A program made the translations under genes and the position numbers. The notes beneath the pieces were generated by a model. That model saw nothing but the letters and a program-made list of their open reading frames with translations, had not been told where the DNA came from and did no database searches. A DNA stretch of 64,000 nt from an uncultured Acidimicrobiales bacterium. GTDB lineage: Bacteria; Actinomycetota; Acidimicrobiia; Acidimicrobiales; SZUA-35. The stretch's first letter is position 1; the number at the start of each line of letters is the position of its first letter. Positions 34,514 through 43,166 of the stretch are shown one piece after another. The DNA is taken from NCBI GenBank assembly GCA_938029215.1, contig CALHFG010000114.1, positions 1 to 64,000 on the forward strand, read 5' to 3'.

Positions 34514-34918
34514 CTACAGCGAATCGGTAACGAACGGATCAAATTCGTGATGGTCGTCCTGGCTCTGCTCGGTAATGGTTTCAAGAGCGGGCGCCTCCGC
34601 AACTTGGCGGGACGAATCACGAGCTTGAATGACCGATCGACGGCTGGGCGAGCGCGGCGCGTAACCGGCTGCGGCCCGTTCTTCGTCGTTCTCGGCGCCC
34701 CAGATTCCGTGCTCTCGGTTCATCCGGCCTGCTCGTCGGCATGGCAGGACACTGGGGCACGCCCGGCAAAACGAGCGAGCGAGAGCTTCACGTTCGACCC
34801 GTCGTTCAGGACGTTCGGCCGCGGGACCAAAGAAGACGTGCGTCATCCCGTTGCAGAGAGCTTGATCCCTCCACTCGGTGTCAGATTCGGTAAACAGGAC
34901 GGCGAACTCGGTGTCCAT
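34514..34918 (-). CDS. WhiB-family transcriptional regulator (second)
   Basis: 134 residues. Cluster ligands C22, C51, C54 and C60 (C-x28-C-x2-C-x5-C), then the turn GIWGA (71-75) and a basic stretch PRSPSRRS. The turn has Ala where most WhiB proteins have a second Gly. A C-terminal tail of about 40 residues rich in Gln, Glu and His follows. Unlike most genes here it has a strong AGGAGG Shine-Dalgarno and a good -35/-10 promoter. It belongs to a different WhiB subgroup from the WhiB1-like protein at 14560; I cannot assign a number. Confidence 0.88.
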   Translation of the reverse strand: MDTEFAVLFTESDTEWRDQALCNGMTHVFFGPAAERPERRVEREALARSFCRACPSVLPCRRAGRMNREHGIWGAENDEERAAAGYAPRSPSRRSVIQARDSSRQVAEAPALETITEQSQDDHHEFDPFVTDSL

Positions 34919-34964
34919 GACAACCTCCTGAATTCAATTTAGTGCTAAATGAAAAAGACGTCAA
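34919..34964 (-). promoter_or_regulatory. Promoter and palindrome of the second whiB gene
   Basis: On the minus strand TTGACG (34964-34959) and TAAATT (34941-34936) are separated by 17 bases, the best -35/-10 pair in the window. The perfect 14-base palindrome ATTTAGCACTAAAT (34950-34937) overlaps the -10. An AGGAGG Shine-Dalgarno stands about 6 bases before ATG 34918, giving a leader of roughly 12-20 bases. The palindrome could be an operator. Confidence 0.6.
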
Positions 34965-35017
34965 TCATCTGTGACGTAGTCAACAGTTGCACTACCAGCG
35001 CACATTCCGGTACGCGA

Positions 35018-35833
35018 TCAGATTCGCGCGGCTGCCGTGGCCCCCGCTGCCGCAAGTTCCGGGGTAGCGAAATACAGATCGCTCCCCACCTCGAGGGCGG
35101 TCTCCTCGTCTGGAACGGCAAGGCCGCCGACGAGCACGGCCGCGATCTTCGGGTCGTCCCGGATGCCGGCCACCAGTTCGGCTGCGGCTGGTAACGCTTC
35201 GGGAAGCGTCACCGCGATCGCAACCGAAACCGAGCCATCTATCGACCCTGCGGCCTCCAGCAGGACCGCAGGGTCGATGACCTGGGCGAGATCGACAACG
35301 TCGGCTCCCTCGCCTCGAACCAAGTTGGCGAAAAGGGCTGTCGCCAGTGTGTGGGGATCGCCCGCAGGGCACGCAACCAAAACCGTGCCGGACCGGCGGC
35401 CACGGCGTTTGGGTATACCGAGTCGGGAAATGAGGCGCTGGGCCACAACGGTTGCCATGTGTTCTTGCGCGATCGTGGCGAGTCCGTCGGCCCATCGTTG
35501 GCCGGTCTCGCGCAGCGCTGGTGTAATGAGGGCCTGTTGGGCCATGAGTGGCTCGCGATGAACGTTGTACGCCACCAGTAGGTCCCAGGCTCCGTCCTCG
35601 TCACCCCGTTCCATACATTCACGCATGGCTCGGGCGTTCGCAGGCACCGAGATCGGAGCCGCGTCGACCGTCCGAAAGCTGTCCAGGTCCGCCTGAGAGA
35701 TCATCCAACGGCGGCCGATCTGGCGAGCCGGCAGTTCGCCGGTACGGATGTACCGGTAGACCGTCATGTAGTGAACACCGAGGGCCTCGGCTGCTTCGTT
35801 GAGTGAAAGCTCTTGAGGCGTCGCCAAGGTCAT
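35018..35833 (-). CDS. HTH_17-cobalamin-binding regulator with CarH-type Wx9EH motif (copy 1)
   Basis: 271 residues. An excisionase/BldC-type helix-turn-helix (about 9-53, LNEAAEALGVHYMTVYRYIR) is followed by a helical-bundle cap (about 65-140) and a Rossmann B12-binding domain (about 148-260). The cap has W114 and E124-H125, the Wx9EH motif that packs over the adenosyl group in CarH photoreceptors; the B12 domain has D159-P-H161, the lower-ligand motif DxHxxG with the Gly changed to Ala. CarH/LitR use a MerR-type HTH instead. A light- or adenosylcobalamin-sensing repressor is likely but inferred. ATG 35833 follows TAGTCT (35845-35840) by 6 bases. Confidence 0.85.
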   Translation of the reverse strand: MTLATPQELSLNEAAEALGVHYMTVYRYIRTGELPARQIGRRWMISQADLDSFRTVDAAPISVPANARAMRECMERGDEDGAWDLLVAYNVHREPLMAQQALITPALRETGQRWADGLATIAQEHMATVVAQRLISRLGIPKRRGRRSGTVLVACPAGDPHTLATALFANLVRGEGADVVDLAQVIDPAVLLEAAGSIDGSVSVAIAVTLPEALPAAAELVAGIRDDPKIAAVLVGGLAVPDEETALEVGSDLYFATPELAAAGATAAARI

Positions 35834-35891
35834 CGGTCCAGACTAGAGAATGGGCGAGTTTGACGATGAACCAGGGGGATACGCTCTTGTC

Positions 35892-36707
35892 GTGAAGCTG
35901 CTCACTTGGAACTTATGGTGGCGTTTCGGGCCCGATTGGAAACGACGTCAGGCCGACATTGCAGCCGAGATCTCCCGAGTTGGTGCCGATGTTTGCGCGT
36001 TCCAAGAAGTCTTCTGCGTCGACGGTGATGATCAGATGGACATGCTCACCCAAGCCACCGGCTTCGACGGGGTAGCAACCGAACACAAGGGAAAACGCGT
36101 GCAGTTCGGAAATGCGCTGCTGAGTCGCTATCCGCTGACCAAAGTGGAGCAACTGCGACTGCCCGGACCCGATGGGGAACCCAGCCACCGCAGTGCCATC
36201 GTCGCCGACCTCGACGCGCCCAACGGGCCCGTGTCGATTGCGGTGACCCACCTCGAATGGCGCTACGACGCCTCGGCCCACAGACGCCGCCAATTGGTGC
36301 CGATTGTGACGGCCCTATCCGAACGTCGAGACCGGGGACGAACACCAATGCTTCTCGGAGACCTCAACGCAATTGCCGAGAGCGACGAGCTGCGGCAACT
36401 CACCGGTCACGCCCCACTGCTCGAAACAGGAGTTGCGCCTCTGCTGTTCACCGACTCCTGGGCTGCGGTGGGCGATGGGCCCGGCCACACCTGGGTGCGA
36501 GAGAACTCCAACGCCGTCGATGCTGCCTTTCCGAGGCGACGCCTCGATCACGTGATGATCGGATGGCCGCGACCGAAACCGAGCTTCAACCCTCGCTCGG
36601 CTGAACTGGTCGGCGTCAGCGCAAATGCCGAAGGCATCCATCCCTCCGACCACTATGGGGTCCTTGTTACGGTTGATGATCGTGAACCCTTTGGAGATCC
36701 GGCATGA
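35892..36707 (+). CDS. Endonuclease/exonuclease/phosphatase family protein
   Basis: 271 residues from GTG 35892. EEP-fold motifs: LLTWNLWWRF, VCAFQEVF (metal Glu), VTHLEW, MLLGDLNAIAES (GDxN) and the final PSDHYGVLV. The fold serves DNA repair nucleases, sphingomyelinases and phosphatases; substrate unknown. An ATG at 35850 is also in frame, but TACGCT (35880-35885) lies exactly 6 bases before GTG 35892, and the conserved domain begins there. Divergent from the HTH-cobalamin gene; the next gene overlaps by ATGA. Confidence 0.87.
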   Translation: MKLLTWNLWWRFGPDWKRRQADIAAEISRVGADVCAFQEVFCVDGDDQMDMLTQATGFDGVATEHKGKRVQFGNALLSRYPLTKVEQLRLPGPDGEPSHRSAIVADLDAPNGPVSIAVTHLEWRYDASAHRRRQLVPIVTALSERRDRGRTPMLLGDLNAIAESDELRQLTGHAPLLETGVAPLLFTDSWAAVGDGPGHTWVRENSNAVDAAFPRRRLDHVMIGWPRPKPSFNPRSAELVGVSANAEGIHPSDHYGVLVTVDDREPFGDPA

Positions 36708-37762
36708 CTGAGGTTCCAAGCAACAGTCCAGCGCCGGGGTGGTATCAAGACCCCGAGCAACAGACCATGCTGCGGTGGTGGGATGGGAGTCGTTGGACCA
36801 ACGACATCCGGCCCATGGACAACACCCAGCAGGTCGGACCCGGCGACAATCAGTCGAGTATCCGCCCGGTTGGTGACTGGCTCACCGAGACCTTCCGACT
36901 GCTTGTCAACAATGTCGGTTCCGTCTTCACACTCATGGTCATCCTGGTTATACCCGGATCACTCATCTCGTCGTTCGGTGTTTGGGCGACCCTCCGAGAT
37001 GTCGTAATCAGTTTCGACTCGCAAGCGGAAACGCTCGACTTCAACGTCGAGGGATTTGGCTCGCCGCTGCTCCTGGGCCTTTCCTTAGGCGCCAACTTTC
37101 TATTCACCCTGGTCTTCAATGTTGCGGTCGTGCGTTTGGCCATGGCCAACCGGTTCGAGCCGAACGCCGACTGGGGCTCGAGCCTCACATCCGGTCTGGC
37201 CCGAGTGCCCGTGGTGCTCGGCTGGACGCTGGTCGGCATCGTTCTGATGGTGATCGTGTCGGTAGCAATGATTCTGACGGTTGCGCTCGCTGCGGTCGTC
37301 GCTCCCGTTCTCGCACTGTTCGTCGGGCTCGGCATGTTTGTATTGGGGCTTGTCCTGTTCGGTCGGTTCAGCATGATCTTCTCTAGTCCTATGTCGGCTG
37401 CCCGTGGCGCTCGCAATCCTCTGGAGGTCAACAGGATCGGTCGCGGCAGAACGATGGCGATGCTGGGTCGATGCGCTCTGCTTGCGCTCGTGGCTTTCGT
37501 GGCGAACCTGGCGGGCTCAGCGATCAGCGGTCCCTTGTCGTCGCTCGGTGGAACCCAACCCATCGACCCCGACGTGGAGGTCATCCGTTTCGTCGATCTG
37601 GTCGGAAGCAACGTCGGGCTGTTTATGTTGCTTCAGCTCGTCGTCGCCCTCGTCGGTGCCATTGCGGTGTTGCTCTGGCACGTCGGACAGTCACTGTTGT
37701 TCGAAGATCTCGGTGGGAAGCTCGATCCAGAGCTTCGTCAACCCAGCGAAAGCTCTTCCTAG
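36704..37762 (+). CDS. DUF2510 membrane protein
   Basis: 352 residues. An N-terminal DUF2510 module (PGWYQDPEQQTMLRWWDG, about 10-29) and linker precede about six membrane segments between residues 65 and 335, with glycine-rich hydrophobic stretches. I do not recognise the transmembrane part. The start overlaps the preceding stop in ATGA (36704-36707), so the two are co-translated. The stop end overlaps the end of the topoisomerase B gene by 4 bases. Confidence 0.8.
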   Translation: MTEVPSNSPAPGWYQDPEQQTMLRWWDGSRWTNDIRPMDNTQQVGPGDNQSSIRPVGDWLTETFRLLVNNVGSVFTLMVILVIPGSLISSFGVWATLRDVVISFDSQAETLDFNVEGFGSPLLLGLSLGANFLFTLVFNVAVVRLAMANRFEPNADWGSSLTSGLARVPVVLGWTLVGIVLMVIVSVAMILTVALAAVVAPVLALFVGLGMFVLGLVLFGRFSMIFSSPMSAARGARNPLEVNRIGRGRTMAMLGRCALLALVAFVANLAGSAISGPLSSLGGTQPIDPDVEVIRFVDLVGSNVGLFMLLQLVVALVGAIAVLLWHVGQSLLFEDLGGKLDPELRQPSESSS

Positions 37763-39909
37763 ACGTCGAGAACATCCGGATCGAGCAGCTTGCTGTTCGA
37801 CACGATGTAGTCCTTTCGATCGGCAACATCGTTGCCCATCAGAACCCGGAACATCTCGGTGGCCTGCACAGCTTCTGCGGCGTCGCTCATGCTCATACGT
37901 TTGAGCACTCGGGTCTCGGGGTTCAGAGTGGTGTCGGCCAGTTCATCCACATTCATTTCGCCGAGACCCTTAAAGCGCTGCCATCGTTTCTCTGCACTCA
38001 AGCCGAGGTCAGCATGAAGCTGGTCCCGCTCCTCGTCGCTGTAGGCATAGACCATCTCACCTTTGTGCTTCACGCTAAACAACGGAGGCTGAGCCGCATA
38101 CACCATGCCCTCCTCCAGCAGCGGACGCATGTGCTTAAAGATGAGCGTCAGGAGCAGGCAGCGGATGTGGCTGCCGTCTACGTCGGCGTCGCACAGAATT
38201 ATGATCCGGCCGTACCGGCAGGACGAGACATCGAAGTCGTCTCCTGAACCACCGCCGATAGCGGTGATCAATGCTGATGCTTCAGCGTTGTCGACCACCT
38301 GCTTCAAGGTGGCCTTGCCAGCGTTTACCACCTTGCCCCGCAAAGGAAGGACGGCCATAAAGTCGCTATCGCGGCCGTTCTTGGCCGGCCCCGCGGCTGA
38401 GTTTCCCTCGACGATGAGGAGCTCGGAGTCTGGTCCGTGACGGCGGCAATCGGCCAGCTTGTCGGGCATACCGGTACTGGTGAGACTGCTGAGCTTCCGG
38501 CGGTTTTCAAGCTGTTGTTTAGCGGCAACACGGTTCAGGACGGCCTGGGCCATCTTGTCTCGCAACGCGTTGATATGGGTTTTGCGGCCACCGCCTTGCA
38601 TCCAGTCCGAGAGGCCTGTCTTGGCCGCTTCGTAGACGAGATTTCGGATCGGCGGTGTGCCAAGCTCCTGCTTTGTTTGGCCCTTGAATTGAGGCTCTGC
38701 AAAGGTCACCTTCACCGCGGCGATGAGCCCCTCCTGGGCGTCACTCGACGTGGCGCGGCTGTTGTCTTTGAGCTTCTTCAGCTTCTTGTTCTCATGAAGC
38801 AGAATGTTGTTCGTGGTCCAGTTGAGGGCCTGCTCAAAACCTGCCACATGGGTACCGCCCTCGCGGGTGGGGATCGTGTTCACGAAGCTCACGATGTTGG
38901 AGTCGTAACCCTTGACCCATCGCATGGCGATATCGATGGTGCAGGGCCGCTGTACAACCTGCATCTTGCCGTCGACCGGGACTCGTTCCTCGAAGTTGGA
39001 GTCCACGTGGATCGTGATGATGTCGGTGACGTTCTCACCCACGCTTAGGACGTCGACGTAGTCGGCGAGTCCGCCTGCAGCCACGAACTCTTCGGGTTCA
39101 GAGCCGCCCCGTCGACGGTCGTGTAGCTTCACATGCAGCCCTGGCACGAGGAAACACACCCGTGCGACATGTTCTCTGACCTGGGCGTATTCGATCGTCG
39201 CTTCATCGTCGAAGATTTGAAGGTCGGGCCAGTAGCGCACCCGGGTTCCCGTTCGGTTTTTCGGGATCTTCTTTACCTGAGCCAGCTTTGAACCCGGCTT
39301 GAACGCTCCGGACTTGAGATAGTTCCCCGGAAGTCGTTCGTTGAAGACCAGCCGCGATGTCACGCCATTGCGGTCGACCTCAGCCACCAGTTTCGACGAG
39401 AGCGCGTTAACAACCGACGCGCCAACGCCGTGCAACCCGCCCGAGGCGCTGTATGCGCCAGAGCCGAACTTTCCGCCTGCATGTAGCTCGGTGTAGACAA
39501 CCTCGAGTGCGGTTCGTCCGTCAGGCATCTTGTCGGTGGGGATGCCGCGACCGTCGTCGGAAACCTCGATCGATCCGTCTTTGTGAAGGATTACTTCGAT
39601 GTGGGATGCAAATCCCGCCGCCGCCTCGTCGACACAGTTATCGATGATCTCCCACGCCAGGTGGTGCAGCCCTTCGGTGCCGGTCCCGCCGATATACATG
39701 CCCGGCCGCTTGCGCACGGCATCGAGGCCCTCCAGGATCTGGATCTGGTCGGCGCTGTAGGCGTTCTTGGCAACCTTTTTGGTCACCGACTTCTTTGCTG
39801 CGGCCTTCTTTGCGGCTGCTGGCTTCTTCGCTGCGGCTGGCTTGGCCGTAGTGCTCTTGGCGGTCGTCTTCTTTGCTGCGGCCTTCTTCGGCGCGGCTTT
39901 CTTTACCAT
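37759..39909 (-). CDS. parE: Type IIA topoisomerase subunit B (GyrB/ParE type) with Lys/Ala-rich N-terminal tail
   Basis: 716 residues. The first 48 residues are almost only Lys, Ala, Thr and Pro with AAKK repeats, like a histone H1 or HupB tail. The GHKL ATPase starts at about 50: VRKRPGMYIG, EIIDNCVDEA, DDGRGIP and GGLHGVGASVVNALS; the TOPRIM domain has LLIVEGNSAAG and ILCDADVDGSHI, and the C-terminal domain ends RVLKRMSMSDA. With subunit A it forms an ATP-driven topoisomerase. A ParE-like label fits the length and the lack of the GyrB insertion, but gyrase cannot be excluded. It follows subunit A with a 7-base overlap. Confidence 0.92.
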   Translation of the reverse strand: MVKKAAPKKAAAKKTTAKSTTAKPAAAKKPAAAKKAAAKKSVTKKVAKNAYSADQIQILEGLDAVRKRPGMYIGGTGTEGLHHLAWEIIDNCVDEAAAGFASHIEVILHKDGSIEVSDDGRGIPTDKMPDGRTALEVVYTELHAGGKFGSGAYSASGGLHGVGASVVNALSSKLVAEVDRNGVTSRLVFNERLPGNYLKSGAFKPGSKLAQVKKIPKNRTGTRVRYWPDLQIFDDEATIEYAQVREHVARVCFLVPGLHVKLHDRRRGGSEPEEFVAAGGLADYVDVLSVGENVTDIITIHVDSNFEERVPVDGKMQVVQRPCTIDIAMRWVKGYDSNIVSFVNTIPTREGGTHVAGFEQALNWTTNNILLHENKKLKKLKDNSRATSSDAQEGLIAAVKVTFAEPQFKGQTKQELGTPPIRNLVYEAAKTGLSDWMQGGGRKTHINALRDKMAQAVLNRVAAKQQLENRRKLSSLTSTGMPDKLADCRRHGPDSELLIVEGNSAAGPAKNGRDSDFMAVLPLRGKVVNAGKATLKQVVDNAEASALITAIGGGSGDDFDVSSCRYGRIIILCDADVDGSHIRCLLLTLIFKHMRPLLEEGMVYAAQPPLFSVKHKGEMVYAYSDEERDQLHADLGLSAEKRWQRFKGLGEMNVDELADTTLNPETRVLKRMSMSDAAEAVQATEMFRVLMGNDVADRKDYIVSNSKLLDPDVLDV

Positions 39910-42305
39910 CGAAGGGTTCCGATCTGCAGTACTCGATGAGGCAGGTTGCGTGCCGATCCATCACGTCGGGTTGGCTTGAGAGCGATTGATTCGGGGGAAG
40001 CAGCAGGTTTGGTGGTTCCATCGGTTCCCACCACCGCCACGATCCGTTCAGGATTGCCGACCCAGGCGTACTCGAGTCGTTTCTCGTCGGAGAACTTGGT
40101 GAGGCGCACACCGCCTCCATTACGGCCCTTGCTCGGAATTTCCTCGACCGATGTTGATTTGGTGGAGCCGGTGTCTGAAACCGAAAGAATCACTGCATCG
40201 GGCGTTGCCACACCGGCGCCGATCACCTTGGCGGTTCCCTTGAGGGCGATGCCACTGACACCCTTGGCGCTTGCACCCTGTGAACGAACCGCAGCGGCGG
40301 GCGTCCGCAGCGTCTGGGCATCCGACGCGATGATCACGATGTCGGTGTCGTCGGTGCACTCGAAGCAGGCCACGACCCGGTCACGCTCCGCGAGTCCAAT
40401 AATGCTGCGGCCACTCTTCAGATCGGCGAGCACGTATCGTTCGATGCGTTTGATAACACCTAGGGCCGTCACGATCATCACGTCGTCGCCGGTGGGGTTG
40501 AGCAAGCTAATCGGGTTCTCACCCTTTTCGCCTTTGAAGACTTCTGAGGTGTCTCGGCCGCGGCTACGGCCTCCTACCTCGGGAATGTCGAGAGCGTTTA
40601 CCTTCAGCATCCGACCCGAACTCATGACCATCAGCACCGGCGTCTTCAACGTGGTGACGACGACCGACTGAATCACGTCGTGTTTGCTGGGCGAGAACGA
40701 TTTGGATGAGCCGGCTGGCTCGCGCCCGACGACGCCGGAGGTCGCAAGGCTAACGACGCAGGGATCATCGGTGATCTCCGAGACCACTTGCTGTTCGATT
40801 TCTGCAAGGTCGGGGATTGTTGCTGCCCCCACGATCACGCTGCGACGGGGCGTGCCATAGTCCTTCACCATCTGAGCGAGCTCCTTCAGCACGATGGTGC
40901 GCTGGCGTTGCTCGGACTTCAGGATCTTCTCGAGGTCTTCAATGATGGATCGCAGTTCCGCGATTCGATCGGAGACCTCGTCACGGGCCAGCTGGCTGAT
41001 GCGCTTGAGCTGCATGTCCAGAATGTGCTGCGCTTGGATCTCGCTGAGGTCCAACGCCTCCATCAAGCGGGTCCGGGCTGTCGGGGTGTCGGCGGAGGTG
41101 CGGATGATCTGCACCACTTCGTCGATGTTGTCGATGGCGATCAGGTAGCCCTCTTTGACGTGGAGTTCCTCCTCGGCCTTTCGAAGCCGGAACTGGGTTC
41201 GCTTCACCACAACGTCGAGCCGGTGCGAAATGTAGTGCTGGCACAGGTCGTACAGCCCGACCACGGTGGGTACGCCTTCGATCAGGACGGTGTTGTTGAT
41301 GCTGAAGGTGTCTTCGAGCGGGGTCATCTTGTAGAGCTGTTGAAGCATGAGTTCGGCGGAGATGCCGGACTTGCATTCGATGACCAACTTGGTGCCGTGA
41401 TGGCGATCCGACAGGTTCTTGATATCTGCGATGCCGTTGAGCTTTTCGGATCGGACGAGATCGGTCACCTTGGCAACGACTCGTTCGACGCCAACCATGT
41501 AGGGCAACTCGGTGAACTCGATGCCCTGTCGCGCCTTGGTCACATCGAAGATGGTGGCCTTAGCCCGAATTCGGAACGATCCCCGACCGGTCTCATATGC
41601 GTCGCGTAGCCCGTCGTCCACGATGGTCGCGCCCATTGGAAGGTCGGGACCGGGAAGCACGGCCATCAGCTCATCGACGGTGGGCTTAGGGCGGCGTTGG
41701 GTCATCACGAGCTTGATGGCCTCGTAGACCTCGCCCAGGTTGTGGGGCGCCATGTTGGTCGCCATACCGACAGCGATGCCGCTCGTGCCATTGACCAAGA
41801 GGTTGGGGAGAAGACCGGGAAGGTACCGAGGTTCGGTGTTTTCGCCGTCATAGGTTGCCCCGAACTCGACGGTCTCTTCGTCGATTTCGGCGAGCATGTC
41901 CATGGCCGCGTCGGTGAGCCGACACTCGGTGTAGCGCTGGGCGGCTGGCGGGTCATCCAGCGAACCAAAGTTGCCCTGCGGGTGAACCAGCGGAATGTTG
42001 CGGGCAAAGTCCTGCCCCAGACGAACCAGCGTGTCGTAGATGGCAGAGTCGCCGTGCGGGTGGAACTTGCCCATGACGTCGCCTACCACGTGAGCACATT
42101 TGCGGTGTGGGCGATCCGGACGGAGCCCCATACGCAACATGCTGTAGAGGATTCGGCGCTGCACCGGCTTCAGGCCATCGCGAATGTCGGGAATGGCGCG
42201 AGCAGTGATGACCGACAGCGAGTAAGCGAGAAACGACTCACCTAACTCGTCGGCGACCGGAACATCGAGAACTTCCCGCGCGAAAGAACTGTCGTTAGGT
42301 GACAC
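39903..42305 (-). CDS. parC: Type IIA topoisomerase subunit A (GyrA/ParC type)
   Basis: 800 residues from GTG 42305 (an in-frame start at 42380 adds 25 unlikely residues). Breakage-reunion domain: [33 protein letters not shown], and the active-site Tyr in [12 protein letters not shown] coiled coil (about 420-490) and a C-terminal six-bladed beta-pinwheel follow; the GyrA box is degenerate (GGRSRGRDT), favouring topo IV-like activity. CAAGAT (42317-42312) stands 6 bases before the GTG. The A-before-B order is the reverse of the usual arrangement. Confidence 0.93.
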   Translation of the reverse strand: MSPNDSSFAREVLDVPVADELGESFLAYSLSVITARAIPDIRDGLKPVQRRILYSMLRMGLRPDRPHRKCAHVVGDVMGKFHPHGDSAIYDTLVRLGQDFARNIPLVHPQGNFGSLDDPPAAQRYTECRLTDAAMDMLAEIDEETVEFGATYDGENTEPRYLPGLLPNLLVNGTSGIAVGMATNMAPHNLGEVYEAIKLVMTQRRPKPTVDELMAVLPGPDLPMGATIVDDGLRDAYETGRGSFRIRAKATIFDVTKARQGIEFTELPYMVGVERVVAKVTDLVRSEKLNGIADIKNLSDRHHGTKLVIECKSGISAELMLQQLYKMTPLEDTFSINNTVLIEGVPTVVGLYDLCQHYISHRLDVVVKRTQFRLRKAEEELHVKEGYLIAIDNIDEVVQIIRTSADTPTARTRLMEALDLSEIQAQHILDMQLKRISQLARDEVSDRIAELRSIIEDLEKILKSEQRQRTIVLKELAQMVKDYGTPRRSVIVGAATIPDLAEIEQQVVSEITDDPCVVSLATSGVVGREPAGSSKSFSPSKHDVIQSVVVTTLKTPVLMVMSSGRMLKVNALDIPEVGGRSRGRDTSEVFKGEKGENPISLLNPTGDDVMIVTALGVIKRIERYVLADLKSGRSIIGLAERDRVVACFECTDDTDIVIIASDAQTLRTPAAAVRSQGASAKGVSGIALKGTAKVIGAGVATPDAVILSVSDTGSTKSTSVEEIPSKGRNGGGVRLTKFSDEKRLEYAWVGNPERIVAVVGTDGTTKPAASPESIALKPTRRDGSARNLPHRVLQIGTLRW

Positions 42306-42404
42306 CCATCGATCTTGCCACGTTGGAGCATCAAAGTGGCGGACGTCGAGCCCTCGATTTTGGGAAATTTCGTGCCCCAAACCCCATAAACACGGGGCTA
42401 ACCG

Positions 42405-43166
42405 CTATCGCGCTCGCAATCTCACCGCGGCCATGTCGTCGATCTCGAGCTGCACTTTGGCCGCTACGGTTAGGGGAGCTGGAGCGCACAATGGACCAAC
42501 CACCACGAACCAATCTGCCTCGAGCCGGCCACCTTGTTCGCCCAGATGGTTGGCCAGGGCGGCGACGGCGGACAGGGGAGAGGTGATCTCCCCGACCGGC
42601 GGGCCAGTCTCTTCGCCGTCGACGTTGAACCGCACCTTGAGATTGCGCAGTTGGTCGCCATCATGGCTGATGTCGAGCCCGTGCTCTCCGATCAGGATTT
42701 TGGAGATCCCGCCGTTGTCGGCGACCACGTCGATGTGTTGCAACCCGTCTGGGGTGACCATCCGATGATCGATGATTTCGATCGCTCCGACGACGGTTTC
42801 GGTAGCTTCTCGTACCATCTCTTCGGTAACGCCGGGGCCGGCCAGTTCCTTGAACAAGCGTAAGGTAAGGACTGGCTGCACGATCGGCTGAATCATCTGT
42901 GAAAGGTCAGCTACTTCGAAGGTTCCCATCAACGCTGACCTGGGATACAAGCTGAAGACCGGCCGACGATCGTGGACACCGACGCGTGCGCCGATGATCG
43001 GGTCGTTGCGCGAGATCCGATCTGCCATCGCGGTTACTTGCACCACGTAGGCATCTTCGGCCGTCGCATCGGGGTAGTTCTCGCTGAGCGCGGGGATCGC
43101 AGATCGATAGTCCTGCGCCCGCAGCAGGTTGGACGCAAGTATGGCGGGGTTGAGTTTGTCAGTCAT
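42405..43166 (-). CDS. 2-oxopent-4-enoate hydratase / oxalocrotonate decarboxylase family (MhpD-like)
   Basis: 253 residues from ATG 43166. Matches the MhpD/DmpE/DmpH branch of the fumarylacetoacetate hydrolase superfamily: DAYVVQVTAM, IGARVGV, and Glu residues in EIIDHRM that would bind magnesium. Such enzymes act late in meta-cleavage of aromatics, but no ring-cleavage dioxygenase is nearby. The start overlaps the HTH-cobalamin gene by 8 bases, so both are on one transcript and the enzyme is likely under that regulator. Confidence 0.82.
   Translation of the reverse strand: MTDKLNPAILASNLLRAQDYRSAIPALSENYPDATAEDAYVVQVTAMADRISRNDPIIGARVGVHDRRPVFSLYPRSALMGTFEVADLSQMIQPIVQPVLTLRLFKELAGPGVTEEMVREATETVVGAIEIIDHRMVTPDGLQHIDVVADNGGISKILIGEHGLDISHDGDQLRNLKVRFNVDGEETGPPVGEITSPLSAVAALANHLGEQGGRLEADWFVVVGPLCAPAPLTVAAKVQLEIDDMAAVRLRAR

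Noticed and set aside
35850-35891. ATG 35850 as start of the EEP-fold gene
   Set aside because: The extra 14 residues lie outside the domain and TACGCT points to GTG 35892.
40788-41609. 273-codon plus-strand frame inside the topoisomerase A gene
   Set aside because: Antisense shadow of a strongly conserved enzyme.
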